From: Poa pratensis
Taxonomy: Eukaryota; Streptophyta; Magnoliopsida; Poales; Poaceae
Assembly: GCA_947311845.1 (NCBI GenBank)
Contig: CAMZMU010000111.1
Coordinates: 23,659,023 to 23,723,022, forward strand
DNA: 64,000 nucleotides
Direction of reading: 5' to 3'
Both the position numbers and the translations under genes were made by a program. The notes beneath the pieces were generated by a model. The model did no database searches. It was not told the DNA's origin and worked only from the letters and a program-made list of their open reading frames with translations. Each line of letters begins with the position of its first letter. Position 1 is the first letter of the stretch. Below are positions 56,162 through 64,000 of the stretch, one piece after another.

Positions 56162-57697
56162 GGCAACGGGGAGGAGTGGCGCGAAGAGCTGTGGCGGGAG
56201 CCACGTGGGTGCGCTCTGTGGCGTTCGCGCCAACTCGGGGTGCTCGTCGCGCCGAGTTCGGGCCGGATACTTGTTGGAGAGTGTGGTGGATGGAGGCCAA
56301 CAATCACGCCTCCGTCCAACTCTAGATGGGCCGAGCCCACCACTCGTCCACTCCCATGCCACCGTCGCCGACATCAGCATCACCACTATCGACGACGTCA
56401 TCCGCCCTCCGGCACCGGCCACAACAGCCTGAGGTTGCCCACCTTGCTGCCATGTCTTGCTCGAGTTGTCGCCGTCGTCGGTCCACCACCGCCCCGGCTT
56501 CCCTCTACCCCCTTCCCCTCTTCTCCTGCGCCGACAACCCCAACACACACCCACCCACCCTAAGTTCCTCGACAATCAACCTCCACTAGAGTAATATTTT
56601 AGCTGTCCTGGAGTATTTTATTTTATCAGAAAGAGGTAACGACTTTTGGTGACTTTGGCAATATCTAAGTTCCACGACTCTAGTATTGAATATTTTGTAT
56701 TCTAGAATAAATATTTGTCTTATATTTCTTATATGAAAATAATATGCACTTCGTTAATGGAGGTACATACTCAAATACACAAGATTCATTCACCTCTCTC
56801 CCTCTATCATATTCTCAAATTTCACCATTCAATTTTTTGCGTTGTCGAAATATTGTACTCCCACATAAGATTGGTTTATCAATTATGATTAGAACACGTG
56901 TTACCTGTTTCTAATATATAAATATATTGTGGGTAGCTAAAGTGGACTAGACGCAAACTGGTAAGTTAAACACGATATTACATTGGAGGACGGTCTGTCG
57001 TCTGTCACAAGGGGTACCGGATCAACATGGCGTTAGCTTGCGCTGGCTTGTCGTCGCCGGTTGTACTTTGATTAGTACTTGAGGATGCGTGACCGTTAAG
57101 CATGCCCCACGGATGTAGTCGTTGATCGCTAAACCGCTCTAACAAATTAATCTCGGTGACTTTGTTGTGATTTCTTGCCCTTGTATGACCGATTATGCGT
57201 CTCCGCCCAATAAGGCAATGTAGTGTAAGTTCCATGTTGCCACCATCCGGCCCTTCTTCTCTTTTTCTATTTTCTGCGATTTGTCTTTCTTTTGTTGTTG
57301 TGGCCATATGCTACGATGTTGAGCCAAGTGACTGATAACGTGTTTTTGGAGAATGAGATGTGAATAATTTAAGAGAACTTGTTTCTTTGTATTGATGGAA
57401 TTTGGATGACGCCTTCTAAAGCAACCAATATAGTGAATAGGCGTATATATGGATACAAGCTTTTGTACGGTCAAACATATGGACATAGGCATTGATACGG
57501 TGCTTGAAGACACGTAACCATTGTGGGTTGCTAATTAGACAACTAACTGACGGTTAAAACTAATTCTAATGAAGGGAGAACCCTCGTTGGTTGTTTGGTC
57601 TCAATGTCATTTTTCCGTGGCTGCTTTCAGAAGAGTAAAAAATTGTGTCTATAAATAAATAACTCGATTGCTTGTTCATTGTATGGTTGTTCGTTCT
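56162..57697. other. Intergenic, no gene supported
   Basis: 56,162-56,590 is GC-rich with overlapping frames on both strands and no recognisable domain. It turns AT-rich from 56,590 onwards, with nothing identified. Confidence 0.4.
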
Positions 57698-57706
57698 GTA
57701 ATCAGG

Positions 57707-58524
57707 GGAAAAAGTCCAAAATAAACCTTGAACTTGTAGATGAAAGATAAATCGAATCATGAACTCCTAATCCCTGAAATTGGCAATCTGAACTTTTCAA
57801 TCCCGATCTATTTCAGACCCTGAACATGTTTGACACACTCGCCGATTTCCGGCCACTGGGAGAAGCTTGCTAGCTAATTAGCTAATGGATCTCGTGAGAA
57901 GCTAGCTAGGTATGAATGGCTGGACTGATTCTGTGGCAGCACGCGCACACATGTCACGGTGGGAATAAAAAAATGACGATTGGTTCTAGCAGCTTTGGCG
58001 TATGCTCTCACGCCGGTGAATAAGTGTGCCCTGTTCCATCTGAATGTTAACGACCTGCACCTAGCTCATCCTGTTGCAGCTAATAGCAGCGGGCCGGACG
58101 CTCTTGCCGCCGCAGCTCGTTTCCAAATTTCAATGTGGCCACGGCGCCTCGCCGCATAAGTTCGACCACGGCCAGGCGCCACTTCTCGCCACCAACTTCC
58201 AAAGCTGATGGTGGAGATGCCGACAGTGCGGTAGATGGCAGTCGATCTGCATCCGTTGTTAAGGGCAGGAGTTGAGTGGCCGAAGGAAAATATGAGGAAT
58301 GGAATAAAGGGGAGGGCTTAACGTTGAAGACATATATGACAGGTGGGCCACCTTAGTTGTTGAGAGTATTGATTTGTGATTTTTTTTTCCTGGTGTGAAA
58401 AATATGTCCAGGGTCTAAAATAGACCGGGATTGACAAGTTCAGAGTGCCAATTTCAGTGATTGGAAGTTCAGGGTTTGATTTATCTTTCATATACAAATT
58501 CAGGGTTTGTTTTGAACTTATTCC
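57707..58524. mobile_element. Mutator-type (MULE) non-autonomous element, 818 bp
   Basis: The ends are GGAAAAAGTCCAAAATAAACC and, inverted, GGAATAAGTTCAAAACAAACC; the terminal arms extend about 140 bp. The 9-bp duplication GTAATCAGG is perfect at 57,698-57,706 and 58,525-58,533, which defines the Mutator superfamily. The central ~480 bp is GC-richer and codes for nothing I recognise. Confidence 0.92.
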
Positions 58525-58667
58525 GTAATCAGGAGATTGTATATCTACCATTGTGGCATTGATTGTCTGAATAGAATAGAAGAAGGAAAAAAGCCCTAGG
58601 ATCTAATTTCATAGTACACCCTCCAGCCTGCAGTAACAGGTTGCCGTAAGAAATCTCTAGGACTACT

Positions 58668-59018
58668 CTACGGATCTACTCTAGGACTAGGACCCATCAC
58701 CTTCTGTAGAATCGAGTCGAAAGTCAAGCAGGAGCAGCACATCCGGACGAGCATCAAGACACACCCGGTGAAGGCGATGAGCACGATTACGGCACCTTGC
58801 ACCAGGATGATCACACCGCCGACGAGGCCCTTTGGCTCTACCTCGTCGGGATGGTGAATGCACCAGCGACCCAAGAGTATTACCCAGGTGCCAAGGCCTA
58901 TCATGAAGACGAGAAAGGCAGCGGTTATGACGTGGGTGATGTCGAGAGTATCACCGGAGTCCGGCACGGCACCGCCGTCGTCCGCCTGAGGGTGGTCGCT
59001 GGATTGCTCGAGATCCAT
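58668..59018 (-). CDS. Small two-helix membrane protein, unknown function
   Basis: A single-exon frame of 116 codons. The N-terminus is acidic and polar (MDLEQSSDHPQADDGGAVPD). Two hydrophobic segments follow: residues ~28-50 (THVITAAFLVFMIGLGTWVI) and ~65-91 (VGGVIILVQGAVIVLIAFTG onward), joined by a short HHPDEVEPKG loop. After the second helix comes a Cys cluster, MCCSC (93-97), which could be palmitoylated. A TATA-like 'tatatatatt' on the minus strand lies about 80 bp before the ATG. The regular two-helix pattern and proper promoter spacing argue for a real gene. I do not recognise the family and assign no function. It could also be a transposon-linked or lineage-specific ORF. Confidence 0.55.
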   Translation of the reverse strand: MDLEQSSDHPQADDGGAVPDSGDTLDITHVITAAFLVFMIGLGTWVILLGRWCIHHPDEVEPKGLVGGVIILVQGAVIVLIAFTGCVLMLVRMCCSCLTFDSILQKVMGPSPRVDP

Positions 59019-59104
59019 CTGGGATCGGCTGTCGACTCACAGCTAAGCTTCACGGGATCCAAAGTTAGTTAGGGTTAAGCAGAGTTGCTTAACAACAATA
59101 TATA

Positions 59105-59800
59105 TATACTAGCAAAATGCCCGTGCGTTGCTACGGGCTGATGAAACAATTTAATAATTTATTTTTTACACCGACTAAAACTCTCTAGGTTCATCCAAAT
59201 ATGGTACAGAAAAATAATTTATGTTTTGTGCTACACAAAAATAACAAATGTACAGATTTTAGTATAGCATATAATGTATAGTTCTAATTTCTAACTTTTG
59301 CCATTTTTGTGTAGCCCAATACAAAAGATTTTGCATTGAGATTTTGTACACTTATAGTAACTGACATGCATGATTTTTTTTTAGAATTTTTTTTAACCCA
59401 TAAATATGATTTTCGAATTTTTTGAACCTGCAGGAGCGTTGGTGCTCGGGAGCCAAAATCACTTTCCGATATACTGATCAGTATGCCTCCAAATCTCCAA
59501 TGAAAGTGTTTCTTTTTCAACACTGTAGATGGTAGGAAATGAAATGTTCAGCTGCAAATGTGAACTCAACACCACTCCTTTTCCGCTTTATAGTAAAAAT
59601 AGCATATGTGCAAATGACGTAGACCTCGATACACCTACAAACAAATTTGGATCCCAAAATCCCATGGAAAATTCACACGGCTTCAATTGAAATTTTTTAA
59701 GACTTCAAGTGAAATGGCTATACTACAGCTGCAGATTGGAAGGCAACATGAATACCCCTATTTTCCAACGGGGCTGTTGCATCCTGTGATTCTTTATACT
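59105..59800. repeat. One recognisable transposon end; otherwise no gene
   Basis: 'actagcaaaatgcccgtgcg' plus 'ttgctacggg' at 59,108-59,137 is a very common terminal sequence of grass MITE/MULE elements. The matching inverted end was not found before the next MITE, so the element is truncated or diverged. The remainder is AT-rich without genes. Confidence 0.45.
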
Positions 59801-59802
59801 AC

Positions 59803-59893
59803 TCCCTCCGATCCATATTAGTGGGCATAGCTTTGTCTAAATTCATATGCATCTAGTTAAGTAGACCCACTAATATGGATCGGAGGAAGTACT
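59803..59893. mobile_element. Stowaway MITE (~91 bp)
   Basis: 'ctccctccgatccatattag' plus 'tgggc' at the left and 'cccactaatatggatcggag' plus 'gaagta' at the right are inverted arms. Same family as 9507-9632. Confidence 0.8.
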
Positions 59894-59973
59894 TTTTTGT
59901 ATTTAAAACATCAGAAAACAAACATGCTAACAAAGGAAAAAAAATCAAGAGCAATTTACGTAGTACTAGTTAC

Positions 59974-60070
59974 CTGAGGCGATGCTCTTCTCTAGATCGA
60001 CGATGAGCCTGGCATCCTTTTCTCCAACAAGCAGATGCTGGACCAGCACTTCCTTCCCCTCCCTCGAGCA
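59974..60070 (-). pseudogene. Possible host-gene exon cut off by the LINE
   Basis: On the minus strand a pyrimidine-rich AG acceptor ('cacctctgcctgtag') precedes 97 nt that are open and end at a GT donor ('cctcag|gtaact'). The frame reads VLEGGEVLVQHLLVGEKDAR and then LIVDLEKSIAS, with protein-like composition. The LINE poly(A) end lies only 25 bp upstream. I do not recognise the protein. It is a single-exon inference. Confidence 0.3.
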
Positions 60071-60095
60071 CTACAGGCAGAGGTGCAGAGAACTA

Positions 60096-62186
60096 TTTTT
60101 TTTTTTTGAGAACGACGCAGGAGAGCTGCGCTTTTATATTGATAGAAGGAAGGAGTTGCAACTTGCAAGGAACTCAAGTTACAGGGAACAAAAGGAGGGC
60201 AACGCCCAAAAGAACGGGACTACTCGCGGCATCGGATGTGCCGGCAACCAGCTAAAGCCCACGAAGCAGCCTCATCGAAGACCTCCTGTGCCGCCGCGTC
60301 GGGTGAGCGTCGTATGTCCCTGAAGATGCGCGCGTTGCGTTCGCGCCAAATCGCCCAGATGACAAGCAAAGCGAGCGACTTAGCGGTCTTGGCCGGGACC
60401 CCTACCAAGGCTGAGAGAGACGCCAGCCACATCGGGAGCGAGGGCAAGGGCGAGTGCTGCCAAGCGTCAGGGCGCAGCGTTGCAATGGCGAATTTGTCTG
60501 CCACTCTGAACCAGAGAGAGCGCGACCAAGGGCACTCAACCAGGAGGTGCTCCGCCGTCTCCAAATTGCGCATGCACAGCGGGCAGAAGTAGTTGTTCGG
60601 CCATCGCCTCGCCATGAGCCGATCCGCCGTAAGGACGCGGTTCTGGACGAACAACCAGGTCAACAATCTGCACTTGGCCGGCGCCCAAGCTTGCCAGATC
60701 ATCGGAAGCAGAGGCGAGACCATGGACCCGAAGAACTGCATTCTGTATGCAGATGAAGCCGAATAGGAGCCGGACTCCGAGCACCGCCATGTGAAGGTGT
60801 CCGAGGCACCTATGTCCAACTGAAGATCAGCCACCGCGCGCCATAAGCTTACGAACGCAGGCAGCATGTCCGTGGTGACGCGCCCACGTAGGTCGCTAAC
60901 CAACCGCTGGTCATGCACGGCCTCGGCAACGGAACGGTGCTTGCGCCGGGAGGCTTGGAACAGGTCCGGGAAAGCCAAGAAGGGAGCCCCGCCTGCCATC
61001 CAGCTATCGAACCAAAATTTCGCGGTTTGCCCATCACCGATGGAGGTTGTGGACGCAACAGCGAACATCTTGTGATCCGAAAGGGAGCAAGGAACCTGCA
61101 TGCCGACCCAAGGCTTCTCCGTGGCCGTGCGCTCTAGCCATAGCCACTTTAGGCGCAGCGCTGTACCGAAGCGATCAAGATCAACAATCCCAAGCCCTCC
61201 GAGCTCTCGAGGCCGGCAGATCCTGCTCCAGGCCACCTTGCAGTGCCCGCCATGGCAAGTCTCCTCCCCACGCCATAGCCATGCTCGCCTCAGGCGGTCA
61301 ATTTCCTTGCGCACCCAGGCCGGCATGGCGTGGACAGAAATCCAGTACACCGACAAGGCTGAGAGGACAGCATTTAGCAGGACAAGCCTGCCCGCCGCAG
61401 ACAACAGTTTTGCCTACCAGCACGCAAGCCTGCTTGCAATCCGGTCGAGCAGAGGTTGGAAATCAACCTTCCGCAGCTTGCGTAGACTTAGCGGCAGGCC
61501 CAGAAACTTGCAGGGTAGAGTAGCAATCCGTGCCCCGAGGGGGGAGACAATGTCGGCCACATCTAGCCCATCACAGCGGATAGGAATGACACTAGTTTTG
61601 GCGAAGTTGACGCAGAGTCCTGTGACAGCACCAAACCGCTGTAGTATCAAGCGAAGCGCCTCAAACTCCTCTTTTACCGGCCGGATGAAAAGAACAGCGT
61701 CGTCGGCGTACAGCGACGTCCTCACTCCATTTGCCTGACCAGGGAGGCGCGAGAGGACACCGTTCTCGACTGCCAGCGCGATGATGCGCTGCAGGGGCTC
61801 CATGGCCAGGATGAAGAGGAAGGGGGACAGGGGATCCCCTGCCGCAGCCCACGGCAATGGCGGATGCGATCGCCAACCACTCCGTTCAGGATCACGCGCG
61901 AAGATGCAGTGGAGAGGAGCAGTGCAATCCAATCACACCAGCGCTGACTAAACCCACGGGCTTTGAGCATGTCAAGCAGATAGACCCATGAGACACTGTC
62001 GAAAGCCTTCGCGATATCTAGTTTGACCAGCATGGATGGTCGCTTGGCACGGTGCAGACGACGAACTTGGCACTGGACCAGCAGGAAGTTGTCCTGGATC
62101 GATCGCCCCTTGATGAATGCACTCTGAGCAGGCGAGATTAGCTCATTTATGCGCTTGGCTAGGCGAGATGCTAACACCTTCATGAA
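60096..62186 (-). mobile_element. LINE (L1-type), 3' part on the minus strand
   Basis: The poly(A) tail (T-run 60,096-60,107) follows a typical plant LINE end ('agcgcagctctcctgcgt' on the minus strand). Upstream lies the second half of ORF2. The reverse-transcriptase part runs from about 62,183 (LASRLAKRINELISPAQSAF, LVKLDIAKAFDSVSW, TSLYADDAVLF with the catalytic YADD). The C-terminal zinc-binding domain (CPLCMRNLETAEHLLVEC) ends at 60,220. Lesions: a one-base shift in the C-run 61,836-61,839 at GLRQG|DPLSPFLF, and TAG at 61,414-61,416. Its 5' border at ~62,187 is the junction with the inverted 5' part. Confidence 0.9.
60220..62183 (-). pseudogene. LINE ORF2, reverse transcriptase and zinc-binding C-terminus
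   Basis: Reads from LFMKVLASRL (62,190) through the RT palm to the zf-RVT domain and stop at 60,220. The YADD box is intact. One frameshift (61,836-61,839) and one nonsense codon (61,414) interrupt it. The segment lacks the endonuclease and the RT start, which are found on the plus strand from 62,455. Confidence 0.88.
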
Positions 62187-64000
62187 CAGCTGTGTTGGTT
62201 GTGGTTTGGGCCTGCTGCTGCGCCATCAGTTGGCCGTGCGGCGTCGTCCGGTAGCTTCACAGCCGGCCGTCGTGCCACCTTGTTTAGCTTGTGGCGCTTA
62301 GGTCGAGCGCTCGTGACTGTCGACCATGTTGTAACTTGTCCGTTATTCAAAGTGCGACTGCTCTCCGTTGGGGCTGTTGTTTGTTCTGTTCTTGTCTGCT
62401 GTCTGCTGTTCCTTTGCTTTCTGTCCACTGTCTGGGGGCTGCCGAGTTTGATTAATGGATAGGTCCTTCTCCATACTTGACTGGAACCCGCGCGGCCTGA
62501 ATGCCAAGGCCCGTCGGCTCGCCGTCCAGTCCCTTGTGGACCAAACGCGATGCTCCATCCTTTGCTTGCAGGAGACCAAGATCGCCGCCTTCTCCCCGGA
62601 GGCGCTGCGAGAAACGCTTGGCCCCACGCTGGACGGCTCCGCGGTGTTGCCGGCGGATGGCACCCGTGGTGGCGTGTTGTTGGCATGGAACTCCTCCGTG
62701 TTCTCTGCCGATTGCATCGAGGTGTCCGCCTTCGCCGTTTCTGCCCGGCTTACGCCGTGTTCCGGAGGCACACCCTGGTCCATCACCACGTGTATGGCCC
62801 TTCCGATGATGCGCGCAAGCCTGCGTTCCTCGACGAGCTCATCTCGCTGCGCGGCCGCATCCAAGGCCCGTGGCTGATTGTGGGTGACTTCAATCTCATC
62901 TACGAAGCACGCGACAAGAGCAACTCCAACCTTGACCGCGGAATGATGGCGCGCTTCCGTGCTGCCCTCAACTCCAGTGAGCTCAAGGAGATCAAGCTCT
63001 CTGGCCGGCGCTTTACTTGGTCCAACGAGCAGAGCACGCCAACCTTCTCTCGCCTTGACCGAGCTTTTTGCGATGCTGACTGGGATTGTGCCTTCTCCAA
63101 CGCCCGGCTGCAACCCCATGCGTCCTCCATGTCAGACCACTGCCCGCTCATCTTGACCTGTGACTCGCCGATTCCCAGGCCGCGCCGCTTCCGCTTCGAG
63201 GCGTTCTGGGTTCACCTTGAGGGGTTCTCTGAGGTCGTCTCCCAAGCCTGGCAGGGACCGTGCTCCGCAACTGACGCAGTTGGCAGGCTGCAGGAAAAGA
63301 TGTCGCGCACAGCCAAGGCGCTGCGCATTTGGCAGAAGAACTATATCGGAGATACCAAGCTGCAGCTTCTCATGGCTCAGGACACTGTCATGCTCTTGGA
63401 CGCTGCACAAGAGGAGCGGCAACTGGAGCCCGACGAGCTGGAGCTTCGGAAAGCGCTTAAGTCTCGCATTCTTGGTCTCGTGGTGATCGAGAGGATTCGT
63501 GCTCGTCAGCGGGCGCGTGTGAATTGGCTACGAGTGGGCGATGCCAACACTCGTTTCTTCCACCTGAAGGCCAACGCCCGACGCCGGAAGAATTTCATCC
63601 CCACGCTCGCCGGTGACCACGGTATTGCGACTGAGCACGGGCACAAGGCGGCTGTCATCAAGGACTTCTTCGGCTCCTTGCTTGGCACGCCGGCGTCTGC
63701 CGAGCACACGATGGATTGGGATGCTCTTGGGCTGCCTTCCCTTGACCTCTCGGAGCTCGATGAGGCCTTCTCCCAGGAAGAAATCCTTGCTGCCATTGCG
63801 GAGTTGCCCGCCGATCGAGCACCGGGCCCTGATGGGTTTAGCGGCGCTTTCTTCAAAGCGGCAGCCCCAATAATCATTCAGGATCTTGTGTTAGCCTTCA
63901 GGCAGCTCTTCCAGTTGAATAGAACAAGCCTGCACAAGTTGAATGAGGCTCACGTGGTTCTGATTCCCAAGTGGGATGGCGCGGCTTCCATTGGCGGTGC
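62187..64000 (+). mobile_element. LINE (L1-type), 5' part on the plus strand, inverted relative to the 3' part
   Basis: It starts at the junction with about 270 bp that may be the end of ORF1 or a leader. ORF2 begins at 62,455 (MDRSFSILDWNPRGLNAKAR). At the window end it has reached LNEAHVVLIPKWDGAASIGG, only some 15-20 residues short of where the minus-strand part begins (LFMKVLASRL). The two parts are therefore complementary pieces of one ORF2. The right border lies outside the window. Confidence 0.85.
62455..64000 (+). pseudogene. LINE ORF2, endonuclease and start of RT, partial
   Basis: The N-terminus is an AP-endonuclease-like domain: SILDWNPRGLN, LCLQETKI (catalytic Glu), GDFNLIYEARDKS (catalytic Asp/Asn) and SMSDHCPLIL (catalytic SDH). 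A one-base shift near 62,745-62,765 separates the first part from the rest, which then stays open to the window end. The linker contains RVNWLRVGDANTRFFHLKAN, typical of plant LINEs. RT motif 0/1 begins with LPADRAPGPDGFSGAFFK. The protein would nick target DNA and prime reverse transcription. The far end is cut by the window. Confidence 0.88.

Noticed and set aside
56030..56575. 177- and 162-residue frames upstream of CDT1
   Set aside because: They overlap each other on opposite strands in GC-rich promoter DNA and have no motif.
60096..64000. Two independent LINEs inserted head to head
   Set aside because: Possible, but the two parts are complementary pieces of ORF2 that meet at nearly the same residue. 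A single 5'-inverted insertion explains this more simply; kept as the alternative to test.

Overview
The window looks like nuclear DNA of a grass, most likely a Triticeae species (wheat, Aegilops, rye or barley type). Reasons: dense nested transposons, many Stowaway and Tourist MITEs with 'CTCCCTCCG' termini, a 24-kb CACTA element with 'GGTCCCGGTT' subterminal repeats, a long gypsy-type LTR element with TGATGACC...GTATCA ends, and very GC-rich grass-type coding sequence. The species is inferred, not proven.

Layout. (1) 0.1-5.2 kb: a TIR-bounded, protein-less element holding two tandem arrays, a ~17-bp minisatellite and a 2.6-kb palindrome-rich array with higher-order structure. (2) 5.2-11.5 kb: diverged non-coding repeat units with MITEs, plus a fragment of plastid trnV-UAC (NUPT). 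(3) 11,546-35,635: one CACTA (En/Spm) transposon with 3-bp target duplications (GGT). Its TNP2-type transposase is split by a young, non-autonomous LTR retrotransposon (13,223-25,142), which itself contains a solo LTR (14,847-17,310): three nested levels, each with a matching target-site duplication. The CACTA also carries a decayed second gene ending in an Ulp1/C48-like protease domain. (4) 35.6-44.9 kb: two more units of the non-coding repeat family, a gypsy chromodomain/3' LTR remnant, several MITEs and a long-TIR element. (5) 45-59 kb, the genic part: an intact single-exon UDP-glucuronate 4-epimerase (GAE); a seven-exon CDT1 replication-licensing gene that carries a frameshift and an in-frame stop; and a small two-helix membrane protein. 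Between them lie a SINE, a Harbinger transposase fragment, MITEs and a Mutator-type element with a 9-bp TSD. (6) 60.1 kb to the end: a LINE whose 3' half is on the minus strand and whose 5' half is on the plus strand, joined head to head at ~62,187, as expected for a twin-primed 5' inversion.

Only three host genes are recognised (GAE, CDT1, the small membrane protein), plus a possible single exon next to the LINE. They do not form a pathway: GAE makes UDP-galacturonate for pectin, CDT1 loads MCM helicase onto origins, and the membrane protein is unknown. Everything else is transposon-derived or unassigned. All repeat and identity statements come from reading by eye; no alignment was run.
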